A DNA stretch of 64,000 bases, taken from the NCBI RefSeq assembly GCF_001907975.1, contig NZ_CP017834.1, forward strand, positions 3,219,480 through 3,283,479, written 5' to 3'. This DNA comes from Silvanigrella aquatica. GTDB taxonomy: Bacteria; Bdellovibrionota_B; Oligoflexia; Silvanigrellales; Silvanigrellaceae. How positions within the stretch are numbered: position 1 is the stretch's first letter; each line of letters starts with the position of its first letter. Of this stretch, positions 1 through 8,284 are shown in pieces. The position numbers and the translations under genes are program-made. The notes under the pieces are model-generated. The model ran no database searches. It was not told the DNA's origin and saw only the letters and a list, made by a program, of their open reading frames with translations.

Positions 1-1625
1 TATCCATTTTGTGGATACCAAGGTGCTTCACTATAATCGCCTAACTCAACATCATAATTTTTAGCTAACTTAACAGCTTCTGCTAAATTTATTCTACCAA
101 AACCGTACCAGTTTGAAAAATGATATCCTGCGGCATTGGTAATCCAACCATCTTCGGCTTGATAATCTTCATTATTGGCAACTTTAACTTTGACTCCTGT
201 AAAGTCAGGATCTACTTTAGTCGCCGTTTTTGCTAAAATATATTTTACATCGCGCCATGTTAAATCAGGATTTGCTTCTAGAATAATAGCAACACTTCCC
301 GTCGTTACCGGAGTCGCGGAAGAGGTTCCATTCATTGTATTGGTATAATTAAAATCAGCATTTAAATCATTGCCATCTTCATCCGTAGCTGTGCCAGCAT
401 TAAATGAATTTCGAATATTAAAAACATCTTGTAAACCTGCTTCATTATCATAGTCAGTTAATTTGCTCATTCCATAACGGGAACCCGTGACATCGGTTGT
501 CACAATAGCCGGTTCACCCAGAGTCGGGCGTAGGGATGTCCAATCAAATGTTTTTCCAAAACGTTGGTACTGTGAATTTACCCACTCTTTATCAAAACCA
601 AATTCCCCCCCTGGGGCGCTTATCCAAAGCGAAGAACCCGTTGTGGAATAACTTGTTTTTTTACCTTTCGCACTTAAGGCTCCGACAGTAATTACTTCTG
701 CTAAAGTATTATCCGTATTCATATTTGAATTCTGGCAAGTGACACCTAATTTAATTGCCATTTCACAAGCTTTTTTAGTCGCAGGATCGTTACCTAATTT
801 ATTAAAACCATTTCCAGCTGCTTTAACATAAAGCGCACCTTTACCATCACGCAATTGTCTTGCACCATATCGATATGCCGTTGTTGAGCCTAAGGTAATC
901 GGGTCATCTGCAGGAATTTGGGAAATATTATTATCGCCATAACTCATGTTAAAAACATCGTTCCCTTTTGAAGCATCAGAGCCGCCAAGAGAGTCAACAA
1001 AGTTTTGAAATTGTTGAACGCCCGCTTCATCTTGTATAATATTATATCCTGCTAATTTCGCCCGTGGAGCAATACCCGATCCACCAAATCCTAAATTACT
1101 TCGCATAGCTATAATGCCACCCACCATTGTTCCATGATCTTCATCATCTTCAGGAATGGGTGAGGGGTCATTTGCTCTCATTAAATTATCTCTAAAATTT
1201 AGAGATTGTGCGCGATCATTCTTTTCAATATTGGGTCGTAATGAAGGGTGGATTATTTGGAGACCAGAATCGACAACACCAACGTAAACACCGTTGCCAC
1301 TCAAGCAATCTTTTTTCAAAACGGAGTCAGCATTGATATCTTCGCCAGCAACTCCCGCATCAGTTGCAAAAGCATTTTGACCCGTGTTTTTCAGGTGCCA
1401 TTGATACTTACCAAGAGGGTTTCTCTTTGTATCCGATAAGTCTGTGCAAAACTTTTTGCTATTTATGTCTGATTTAGTGCTCACAGATTCAGAAAATACT
1501 TCTTTATTTAAGTAAACAGATTCTTTCATTAAACTCGATTTTTCATTTTTCCCACAAGATGATAAAAAAGATACAACAAAAATAGACGCAGAAATAAGCG
1601 CCACATAACCATGATTTGTCCCCAT
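1..1625 (-). CDS. S8 (kexin-like) subtilisin-family serine protease lipoprotein, C-terminus outside window
   Basis: Secreted serine endopeptidase. The frame is open to the left edge, so about 541 N-terminal residues are visible and the C-terminus is missing. The ATG at 1625 opens a hydrophobic segment (residues 7-23) ending in a lipobox, FLSSC with Cys24, so a lipid-anchored envelope or surface protein is likely. The catalytic triad is complete: Asp119 in GVVDSG, His164 in DHGTMVGG, Ser435 in NGTSSATP. The stretch after the serine (NWYGFGRINLAEAV) resembles kexin/proprotein convertases (S8B), which usually carry a C-terminal P domain; that would lie outside the window. A promoter candidate lies at 1687-1715. 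The substrate is unknown; a secreted nutrient or prey-degrading protease is an inference. Confidence 0.9.
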   Translation of the reverse strand, partial: MGTNHGYVALISASIFVVSFLSSCGKNEKSSLMKESVYLNKEVFSESVSTKSDINSKKFCTDLSDTKRNPLGKYQWHLKNTGQNAFATDAGVAGEDINADSVLKKDCLSGNGVYVGVVDSGLQIIHPSLRPNIEKNDRAQSLNFRDNLMRANDPSPIPEDDEDHGTMVGGIIAMRSNLGFGGSGIAPRAKLAGYNIIQDEAGVQQFQNFVDSLGGSDASKGNDVFNMSYGDNNISQIPADDPITLGSTTAYRYGARQLRDGKGALYVKAAGNGFNKLGNDPATKKACEMAIKLGVTCQNSNMNTDNTLAEVITVGALSAKGKKTSYSTTGSSLWISAPGGEFGFDKEWVNSQYQRFGKTFDWTSLRPTLGEPAIVTTDVTGSRYGMSKLTDYDNEAGLQDVFNIRNSFNAGTATDEDGNDLNADFNYTNTMNGTSSATPVTTGSVAIILEANPDLTWRDVKYILAKTATKVDPDFTGVKVKVANNEDYQAEDGWITNAAGYHFSNWYGFGRINLAEAVKLAKNYDVELGDYSEAPWYPQNG

Positions 1626-1958
1626 AAAAACACTCCGTTTTCTTGAGTAATTAAACAATTTTTCATTCTTGATTGACTGAACAGCCAAAGTACAAAAAAG
1701 TTTTTTTCTTGTCAAATAAATTATGGGTATGTTTTAAAATAAAATTATATAAAATTTTGGTAATCTTTTAAATAAAAAATGATATTATAATTAATTCCTT
1801 TATTATGAACGAATACAGGTAATTTAAAAACATAATTAATTCTTTTTAAATTACAGGAAACATTTAAAAAATTCTTTTGAATGATAAAATTTAAAAATAA
1901 GAAATTTATTTTATAAAAAAATTTATATAAATTATAAATAAGTATATTTTTTAAAATT
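1626..1958. other. intergenic, no gene seen
   Basis: AT-rich gap between the start of the protease gene and the end of the cyclo-ligase gene. Apart from the promoter candidate at 1687-1715 nothing was recognised. A short reading frame at 1745-2014 is made of Ile/Asn/Lys/Phe codons and overlaps the cyclo-ligase end, so it is taken as chance. Confidence 0.6.
1687..1715 (-). promoter_or_regulatory. candidate sigma70 promoter of the S8 protease gene
   Basis: On the minus strand a perfect TTGACA (1715 to 1710) is followed by a 17-base spacer rich in A and T tracts and by TACTTT (1692 to 1687), about 60 bases before the protease ATG. Spacing is ideal; the -10 is weak. Confidence 0.45.
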
Positions 1959-2579
1959 TTACCACACAACCAGATCGACTTTGTGATCATTTTTATCAAA
2001 AGGAATATTATCAAAAATAAAATCTTCAGAAGGCAAACAAAATACAGAAGTTATCTGCTTATTCATTTTATTAAAAAATCTATCATAGTAACCGCCTCCA
2101 TACCCAAGACGATACCCCTCTTTGGAAGCCGCAAGACCCGGCACAAAACAAATCATAGGAGGCATATCATAAGTATACTCAAAACAATTTTCATCATGTC
2201 TTTCTAAAATATCGTATTTATTTTTAAATAATCCTTCTTTGCCATCGCCATATTCAAACCATAATAAATTACCGTTTTGAGATATTTTAGGAAAAAGCCA
2301 TTTTTCACCGGCAAAACAAGCGATATCTAATTCATTTTTAATTGGAAAATAACATGATATTAAAATTTTTTTTTGATCTTGCTTCATTTTTAAATGAGAA
2401 ACCGTCACATTAAGTAATTCAAGAGCTCTAAAAAATTGACGCGCTCCCCAATCTTGAGGTTTGGCGAGTTGCGAGATTTTATTTCTTTCTTCAATCAGAA
2501 ATTTCCTTAAGATCTTCTTTTGTTCTGCAATTGGCATGTTTAATTGATTTTCCATAAGGACATGGTTTAATTTTCTCAT
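1959..2579 (-). CDS. 5-formyltetrahydrofolate cyclo-ligase (MTHFS)
   Basis: Converts 5-formyl-THF to 5,10-methenyl-THF using ATP, salvaging folate in the cytoplasm. The 206-residue length is normal for the family. Recognisable features are the N-terminal helix with basic residues (KKILRKFLIEERNKI), the substrate-pocket strand ISCYFPIKNELDI, and the C-terminal family signature FVPGLAASKEGYRLGYGGGYYDRFF, where the glycine-rich GYGGGYYDR loop binds ATP and substrate. It is transcribed alone and divergently from the small gene at 2653. An alternative start is Met9. The enzyme connects functionally with the glycine cleavage genes at 22.8-27.3 kb, which feed methylene-THF. Confidence 0.93.
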   Translation of the reverse strand: MRKLNHVLMENQLNMPIAEQKKILRKFLIEERNKISQLAKPQDWGARQFFRALELLNVTVSHLKMKQDQKKILISCYFPIKNELDIACFAGEKWLFPKISQNGNLLWFEYGDGKEGLFKNKYDILERHDENCFEYTYDMPPMICFVPGLAASKEGYRLGYGGGYYDRFFNKMNKQITSVFCLPSEDFIFDNIPFDKNDHKVDLVVW

Positions 2580-2652
2580 TTCTACCTTGTCGCCTCCTTT
2601 TAATTAGAATAACCTATATTTCGTTTGTTAACCTCTTTTAAGGAGAAATGCC

Positions 2653-2913
2653 ATGGCATTGTCAGAAACCCTTGTAAAAATGTCACCTGTGAAAGGTGAA
2701 TATTACCTTGTAGAACGTGAAAAAATTGATTACCTCTACCGCAATGCTGGGCACAGTGATGAAGACGAAGTTCCTAATTTTATCACTATTGATGGCAAAG
2801 AATGCCTTTTTACCGAAAATTTCATTGAAAAAGATGGAAAAGAATATGAAATTGTTATGGTAGCAAATGGATTTTCTTGGGAAGACATCATTATTTATGA
2901 TGAAGATGAATAA
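2653..2913 (+). CDS. small acidic conserved-looking protein, function unknown
   Basis: 86 residues, soluble, strongly acidic at the C-terminus (IIIYDEDE), no signal peptide or membrane segment. A clear ribosome site (AAGGAGA) sits six bases before the ATG, and codon use is like the neighbouring genes. I do not recognise a family. It lies 8 bases upstream of the adenine methyltransferase gene, so the two are probably cotranscribed. Expression as a real protein is likely from the ribosome site and coding character; its role is open. Confidence 0.7.
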   Translation: MALSETLVKMSPVKGEYYLVEREKIDYLYRNAGHSDEDEVPNFITIDGKECLFTENFIEKDGKEYEIVMVANGFSWEDIIIYDEDE

Positions 2914-2921
2914 CTTAAAAG

Positions 2922-4187
2922 ATGGTGGCTACTCTTTCTTTTAATGGCAAAGAACTTGCAGCAAGCCTGGCATATTCTTCTCCCCGATTCCATTATTTTG
3001 AAGCGGGGGCAAATATTCTTTTGTCTTCTGAAATCCTTAAAAAGGAAAATGTTTTAATCAGAGATGACAATCTTGAAGCATTAAAATATATATCACAATT
3101 AAATTTTAAATTTAATATCATATATATCGACCCTCCTTATAATACAGGTTCAAAATTCACTTATAACGATCTATTTAAAAATTTTGATGGAATTTCTTCG
3201 GTAGACTCATGGCTTTGTATGATGTGGCCACGCCTCATTTTAGCCCACAAAATTCTCAAAGATGATGGCGTGATGTTTATTTCTATTGATGATCGCGAAA
3301 ATTCAAATCTTACTGTCATGATGCGCGAAATTTTTGGAAAAGAAAATCATATTGGTACTTTAAAATGGAGAAAAAAAAATAAACCCTCTTTTTTAGATAA
3401 GCATATTGGTTCTGTTATTGAATATGTATTGATATTTTCAAAAAATAATAATAAACTCTTAAAACTTATTGCCGAAAAAACAACTGAATTAAGCAGACCT
3501 GTTTTAAATGCTTCAAATGCAATTTCAAAACGCGTTTTGAAATCGAATACACAAGCAAAATGCTGTGATGGAATTTATAAAAAGGGTATTTATAAAAATA
3601 GAACTCTAGAATTTGAAATTGAAAATGATGCGATTATTAAAAATGGTCTACTTTTGAACAATGTTATTGTAAATGGAAAGTTTCGTGTCTCTCAATCCAT
3701 ACTTGATGAAACCGTTTTTATCACAAAATCTTTCGGCCTACGAAGAAGTGTAAAAGATGATGAACAAAAATTTCGTCATGCTACTGATGATGCCACTGTA
3801 GATTTTGAAAGCAACGAGGACGCAGAAACTCAGCTTAAAAAAATTTTTAATGGTGAAAAAATCTTTGATTTTCCCAAACCTGTAGGACTTCTGAAAAAAA
3901 TTCTACAAATGTACCAGCAAAGAAATAATGGAAATATACATTGTCTTGATTTTTTTGCTGGCAGTGCAACCTTTGCCCAAGCAATTTATGAACTGAATTT
4001 AGAAAGAAATTTAAACTACACATTTTGCTGCATTCAAAGCGAAGAAAAAATAAATAAAAAATCAATTTATAATAAAATTGAAAGCATTGCAGATATTGCC
4101 CAACAAAGAATTAAATACGTTGAAGATAAATATAAAATTTTTCCCAGGTGCAAATTTTTCATACCGATAAGTCAAAATGATGAATAA
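2922..4187 (+). CDS. site-specific adenine DNA methyltransferase (beta class), solitary
   Basis: Transfers a methyl group from S-adenosylmethionine to adenine N6 in DNA. Motif IV is YIDPPYNTGSKF with Asp70-Tyr73 near the N-terminus; the AdoMet-binding motif CLDFFAGSATFAQA lies at about residues 341-354. Catalytic motif before AdoMet motif is the beta-class order seen in type III Mod and many orphan methylases. The middle 120 residues, including RRSVKDDEQKFRHATDDA, would hold target recognition. At 421 residues it is shorter than most type III Mod subunits. No restriction gene follows: the next genes form an envelope operon. It is therefore likely an orphan regulatory methylase or the remaining half of a lost system. 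Confidence 0.88.
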   Translation: MVATLSFNGKELAASLAYSSPRFHYFEAGANILLSSEILKKENVLIRDDNLEALKYISQLNFKFNIIYIDPPYNTGSKFTYNDLFKNFDGISSVDSWLCMMWPRLILAHKILKDDGVMFISIDDRENSNLTVMMREIFGKENHIGTLKWRKKNKPSFLDKHIGSVIEYVLIFSKNNNKLLKLIAEKTTELSRPVLNASNAISKRVLKSNTQAKCCDGIYKKGIYKNRTLEFEIENDAIIKNGLLLNNVIVNGKFRVSQSILDETVFITKSFGLRRSVKDDEQKFRHATDDATVDFESNEDAETQLKKIFNGEKIFDFPKPVGLLKKILQMYQQRNNGNIHCLDFFAGSATFAQAIYELNLERNLNYTFCCIQSEEKINKKSIYNKIESIADIAQQRIKYVEDKYKIFPRCKFFIPISQNDE

Positions 4188-4263
4188 TAAAACTTGAATT
4201 AATCAACTAAAAATTACATTATTTCATAGTATAAGAATTAATAATATTATAAAAGGATTTTAA

Positions 4264-4608
4264 ATGCTCTTTTTTGCAAATAAAATTAAAAAATATTATC
4301 TTGTTTTTTTAATTTTATTTTCACTTTTATCTAATAAATTAGCCAACTCAGAAGCAGATAAAATTGGCAAAAAAATGATTATTACTCAAACTGAAAAAGA
4401 AACTAATAAAGATCCCATTCACATTGAAGGAGAGGCCGAGCCAGCAAGTTTAGCTGACATTCCTTTACCTGAATTTGACTATGATTTTGATTCCTTTGAT
4501 CTTGGCTATGAGCCTAAAAAAGAACTTATCAGCTTACTAGAAAGACCAGAAGAACTCACAGGAATGAGGGAAAAAGATTTTGCCCAAGAGTTTCAATTTG
4601 AGAAGTAA
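4264..4608 (+). CDS. small exported acidic protein, first gene of energised envelope operon
   Basis: 114 residues with a typical signal sequence: lysines at residues 7-10, a hydrophobic core (residues 12-25) and a probable cleavage near LANS/EAD. The mature part is acidic and shows no known domain; it repeats a pattern of Asp and Phe (FDYDFDSFDLGYEP) in the middle. The stop is only 9 bases from the start of the TolQ-like gene, so it belongs to the same transcript, and a periplasmic accessory role to that complex is inferred from position only. No family recognised. Confidence 0.7.
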   Translation: MLFFANKIKKYYLVFLILFSLLSNKLANSEADKIGKKMIITQTEKETNKDPIHIEGEAEPASLADIPLPEFDYDFDSFDLGYEPKKELISLLERPEELTGMREKDFAQEFQFEK

Positions 4609-4617
4609 GGGAAAAAT

Positions 4618-5433
4618 ATGCTAAATGATATTTTTATCATGTATCGCAATGGTGAGGTAATTCCTTTTATCATATTAGCCATTGTTTCTGTTGGATACAT
4701 TATTATATTTGAGAAATTTATATTACTTCAATTTGTTTATCGTATTAATTTTGAAAAATTTAATTCCACCATAAAAAAAATGCTCGCCGCAAATGACATG
4801 GAAAGAGCTCGCAATTTTACCAAAGCAACTTCGCGCACCTCTGTTCCCATGCTGACACTAAAAGCCATTGATGCCTATGAAAATGACCCCATGCGCGTAA
4901 GATCTGTTGTCTCCGAAGAGAGTCTGCGGTTTTTTCCTCGTGTAAGAAGACGTATTAACCAACTTCCCAATTTAGCAGCCGCATGTGTTTTACTTGGAGC
5001 TATAGCGACAGTTCAAGGAATTTGGAGATCTTTTAGGATGGTTGAAGGACTTGAGCTTGGTATTAAAAGTTTTGCTTTCACCACGGGACTATCACACGCC
5101 CTGTTACCTTTAGCAATTGCTTTGGTAGCAGCCGTACTACTTATGTTACCTTTTGGAATTTTAGATGCCATTGCATGGAGATTAGAAGCCGAAATGGAAC
5201 ACAGCTTATGTGTTATCTTAAACATTTTATCTCCTGAAATGCAGCCTATGTTTACAGGAGGGAGCGGAGGAAGCTCGCAATCCGACTCCGCTGATGGACA
5301 TTCAGGGGGTGGCGGTGGTGGCTCCGGATTAGATGACGATGGTATGGATAGAGTCGAATCGAAAGGAAGACGCAATGATGTTTCAGACACCGGTGGTCTA
5401 CAAGAGGTTCCTGACGAAGAAGAAATTATCTAG
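4618..5433 (+). CDS. MotA/TolQ/ExbB-family proton channel protein
   Basis: Inner-membrane component that, with ExbD/TolR-type partners, uses the proton motive force to drive envelope work. Three membrane segments are visible at about residues 14-38, 115-135 and 155-183, with a cytoplasmic loop between the first two carrying the charged ERARNFTKATSRTSVPML region. The arrangement and the small-residue-rich second and third helices (LLGAIATVQGIW; ALVAAVLLMLPFG) fit the family. The C-terminal 60 residues are an odd Gly/Ser/Asp-rich low-complexity tail, and its coding DNA overlaps the start of the next gene by 59 bases. In Myxococcus, AglR plays this role with AglQ and AglS partners. Confidence 0.85.
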   Translation: MLNDIFIMYRNGEVIPFIILAIVSVGYIIIFEKFILLQFVYRINFEKFNSTIKKMLAANDMERARNFTKATSRTSVPMLTLKAIDAYENDPMRVRSVVSEESLRFFPRVRRRINQLPNLAAACVLLGAIATVQGIWRSFRMVEGLELGIKSFAFTTGLSHALLPLAIALVAAVLLMLPFGILDAIAWRLEAEMEHSLCVILNILSPEMQPMFTGGSGGSSQSDSADGHSGGGGGGSGLDDDGMDRVESKGRRNDVSDTGGLQEVPDEEEII

Positions 5434-5953
5434 TTTTGCCTGGACTCACTGGGGATTTGCACTCATTACAACAATTGGTATTGGGTTTCTTTTTACTATT
5501 ATTGAAATCATAAAAATGCACGACCGCCCAGTAGTCTTTTTTAATTTGCGAACAGTTAATTCTGAGAATACAAAAATATCGAAAATAAAAAATGAAACTT
5601 ATTTAAATAATAATTCTCCTGTTTTTGTTTTTGAAAAAGAGCATATCCTATTTGGCCCCTTAAGAGGCGTTGTTGCTCCTCGGCCTTATAATGACGTGAT
5701 GGTGCTTGATATCGATAAAAATTGGAAAGAAGAATTTAAAATAAAGATTGACTATTATGATAATAGAAAAATTTTATTTCCCGCAAAAGTCTTTGGAGTT
5801 ATTTTCCAGAATGACTATACTTATGAAAAAAATGTTGAAAAATTAATGGACATATTTGATATTATAAACACACAAAATAAAATAATCCAAAAAAATAAAA
5901 ATGAAAGAATATTTCCTTCAGTTGTACTTATTGATCCTATTAAGTTAAAATGA
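5375..5953 (+). CDS. ExbD/TolR-like membrane protein, first of two
   Basis: 192 residues from the ATG at 5375, chosen because AAGGAAG sits seven bases upstream; a frame-open upstream ATG at 5333 lacks this. One membrane segment at about residues 28-49 follows a short basic cytoplasmic N-terminus, and the rest should be periplasmic: the ExbD/TolR layout. Sequence similarity to ExbD is weak by eye, and the canonical membrane Asp is not obvious (a His-Asp pair lies just after the helix), so assignment rests on topology and on coupling to the TolQ-like gene. The end overlaps the next start by 4 bases (ATGA). Confidence 0.6.
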   Translation: MMFQTPVVYKRFLTKKKLSSFAWTHWGFALITTIGIGFLFTIIEIIKMHDRPVVFFNLRTVNSENTKISKIKNETYLNNNSPVFVFEKEHILFGPLRGVVAPRPYNDVMVLDIDKNWKEEFKIKIDYYDNRKILFPAKVFGVIFQNDYTYEKNVEKLMDIFDIINTQNKIIQKNKNERIFPSVVLIDPIKLK

Positions 5954-6504
5954 GGATTGAGATGTTTACTTTTGCTACTAAAAAATTTGGCGTTTGGAAG
6001 GAAGAAAGAGCATCTAACGTGATACGTTATGAGATTAATTCACGCCAAATTATTTTTGCATTAGGAATGGCTGCTTTCATGAGTTGGATTTCTTTTATTA
6101 TCGCAATAAAAGTAAGAGAAGAATTTTATATGATTGAATCCGCACCTCACTCCTATATGAAATTGAATAGCTTAAAAATTTTAGATACTGAATTTTTCTT
6201 TAATGAAAGAAAATCTGCCATTACAATCTTTATAACACTAGATAAAAATAATAATATTAAAATTGTATTTGATAGCGGAAAAAGCTTTATTATACCATTT
6301 CAAGCAGCTGAATTTTTAGATTACTTTGAAGAAAGAAGACAAAATATCATGCTGACTTCCATGCTTATGCGAATAGAAGATAGATCGATTTCAAGAATTA
6401 AAATTTGGCCAGATAAAAATATAAATTTTAAAAATATAAGGTATATTATTAAAATTTTTTCACAATTTGGTTACGATGATTTTGACATAGCAGTTGAAAG
6501 GTAG
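5950..6504 (+). CDS. ExbD/TolR-like membrane protein, second of two
   Basis: 184 residues with a short cytoplasmic N-terminus, one membrane helix (about residues 33-54, FALGMAAFMSWISFIIAI) and a periplasmic domain with alternating hydrophobic strands (SAITIFITLDKNNNIKIVF) typical of ExbD/TolR folds. It is translationally coupled to the gene before it by an ATGA overlap, and the next gene starts two bases after its stop. Two ExbD-type partners next to one TolQ-type protein match the Agl motor (AglR with AglQ and AglS) rather than a simple ExbBD pair. The helix has no clear Asp, so the proton-binding residue is uncertain. Confidence 0.6.
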   Translation: MRIEMFTFATKKFGVWKEERASNVIRYEINSRQIIFALGMAAFMSWISFIIAIKVREEFYMIESAPHSYMKLNSLKILDTEFFFNERKSAITIFITLDKNNNIKIVFDSGKSFIIPFQAAEFLDYFEERRQNIMLTSMLMRIEDRSISRIKIWPDKNINFKNIRYIIKIFSQFGYDDFDIAVER

Positions 6505-6506
6505 CC

Positions 6507-8273
6507 ATGATGGCGAGCTATAAAAAAAATACAAATAAAAAAATTTTAAACCCAAATTCGTTTTTGTTTATACAAGTATTTCAATCTGGTGCTTTACAAA
6601 TAGAAAAAAAACTTAAAATAAACACTTTTTTGTCAAAAAAAATAAAAATGGGTGGAAATCCAGAATGCGAACTGTTTATTCCCTTTAGCAGAGGAATTCT
6701 AGAATTACCTTTTTTAAAAGTAGGGAGGAGCAAAGTCGAAATCATTCTCGATCCCAGACTTGAAGGATTTATGAGTACAGGTAACAAATATGGAACATTT
6801 AAAGAATTCACATCACCTCGTGGTGCTCTATTGCAATTGTCGACTATTGAAGAGCCCATGATTGTTCCTTTAGACTATGGCTCACGTGGAAAAATCCAAT
6901 TTAATGGATTTGATATTGCATTTAAAATTGAAAAAGAACTTCCTAAACCTAAGCCAATTAAAGTACAAAAAATTGAAAAAAATATTTTTCAATTACCCGA
7001 ATATGATATTCCAATAGAAAGAAATGTAATTCCCATCAGCTTAATTGCAACAGGATTAACATTTATTCCGGTTTTATTTTGGCTTCTCAATGCTCCTATG
7101 GAACCATTGACTGGTTTAATTAATTTACCAAGTGAAGTTGCCGTTCGATTTATTGCTCCAGAAAACATTCGACTCTTACCTTTTGTTTTTAAGAATAAAT
7201 ATGACCCCAATGAAAATGAAAAACTATCAATATTTTGGATTCATGAATTGCAAAAAAGATGGGAGTTTGCTGAAAGAGGAAAAGCAACTCAATCCATTAT
7301 CCCTTTTTTAAATAATGCCCATAATTATATTGATCCTGCAGCTAAATTAGAAGATTGGGAAAAAAAGATATATAAAAATTATCAAGAATTAGAAGACTAT
7401 CGCGTCTCATTTCTCGCTGCACGCTATTTTTCATTTTTAAAACCATACCCTGCCATATCCGGAGTTGTTTCTGGTCTAGAGGGTGGATCTCAGTTTGTTA
7501 CTTTAAAAAAACGATTAAAACAATTAGATGATACTGACAATGCTATTTTAGAATATATGGAAGAAGAACATCTCATCTTAAAAGATTTTTATGAAACTCA
7601 ACATCGCGCTCGCAAACCAGGCATTGTGGATCCTCCTGCAACGGGGCAAGTGTTAGGGCCACAACCAGATAAATCTTTTAATATTGAATTTAAAAATTAT
7701 AAAGAAGCAGAAAGAAGTGCTAAATTTGCAGAAGATTCTTACTATCGTCAATCATTCTTAAAAAATATTTCCTTACCAAGTAAAGCAGAAAAAAAGAAAT
7801 TGACATCATTTTCAAACTCAGTCATATGGATTTCGGGTGACGATCTTATTATGCCATCTGATTTTAGACGTTCTAATAAAAAGAAAGCTGATGAAACAGA
7901 TTTCTTTAATATGATGCAAAATGCATATTATTCCGTCGGAATTTTTAAAATCCCCCCATTGCCACCACCCAAAGCTATCATTGATAATAAAATGGTTGAC
8001 TTTGTTATCTTTAATAAAAAAGAAGAAATTCGCTCGTGTTATAATTCTGCTCTTAGAAAGATGCCGGGATTAGAAGGAAACTTAACATTAAGCTGGAAAA
8101 TTACGCTCAATGGAAAAGCAGAAGATATCGTCATTGTTGATTCAAGCGTGAAAGATAAAAATCTGATAGCGTGTCTTGAATCGCGCGTTATGGTTTGGAA
8201 CTTTCCCAAACCAAAAAATGGATTTGTCGTTGTCACATATCCCTTTGAATTCGTAGTAACTAAAAAAAAGTGA
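6507..8273 (+). CDS. AgmX/PglI-type energy transducer with FHA-like N-terminus and TonB-like C-terminus
   Basis: 588-residue bitopic protein. Residues about 20-150 form a beta-rich domain (KKIKMGGNPECELFIPF, then SRGKIQFNGFDIAFKI) like those fused to AgmX proteins; one membrane segment lies at about 172-197; a long periplasmic region follows with helices and charged linkers. The last 93 residues (496-588) match the AgmX/PglI C-terminal domain: IRSCYNSALRKMPGLEGNL, then ITLNGKAED, then IACLESRVMVWNFPKP, ending in a strand YPFEFVV. This TonB-like fold reaches towards outer-membrane partners. It is the final gene of the ExbB/ExbD operon and presumably the effector moved by the proton channel. 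Confidence 0.8.
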   Translation: MMASYKKNTNKKILNPNSFLFIQVFQSGALQIEKKLKINTFLSKKIKMGGNPECELFIPFSRGILELPFLKVGRSKVEIILDPRLEGFMSTGNKYGTFKEFTSPRGALLQLSTIEEPMIVPLDYGSRGKIQFNGFDIAFKIEKELPKPKPIKVQKIEKNIFQLPEYDIPIERNVIPISLIATGLTFIPVLFWLLNAPMEPLTGLINLPSEVAVRFIAPENIRLLPFVFKNKYDPNENEKLSIFWIHELQKRWEFAERGKATQSIIPFLNNAHNYIDPAAKLEDWEKKIYKNYQELEDYRVSFLAARYFSFLKPYPAISGVVSGLEGGSQFVTLKKRLKQLDDTDNAILEYMEEEHLILKDFYETQHRARKPGIVDPPATGQVLGPQPDKSFNIEFKNYKEAERSAKFAEDSYYRQSFLKNISLPSKAEKKKLTSFSNSVIWISGDDLIMPSDFRRSNKKKADETDFFNMMQNAYYSVGIFKIPPLPPPKAIIDNKMVDFVIFNKKEEIRSCYNSALRKMPGLEGNLTLSWKITLNGKAEDIVIVDSSVKDKNLIACLESRVMVWNFPKPKNGFVVVTYPFEFVVTKKK

Positions 8274-8284
8274 TTGGAAAATAA

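Noticed and set aside
1745-2014. 89-residue minus-strand frame overlapping the cyclo-ligase end
   Set aside because: Composition is pure AT-rich drift (Ile, Asn, Phe, Lys), no ribosome site, overlaps a certain gene.
5013-5390. Proline-rich 125-residue minus-strand frame
   Set aside because: It is the antisense of the Gly/Ser-rich tail of the TolQ-like gene; no coding support.
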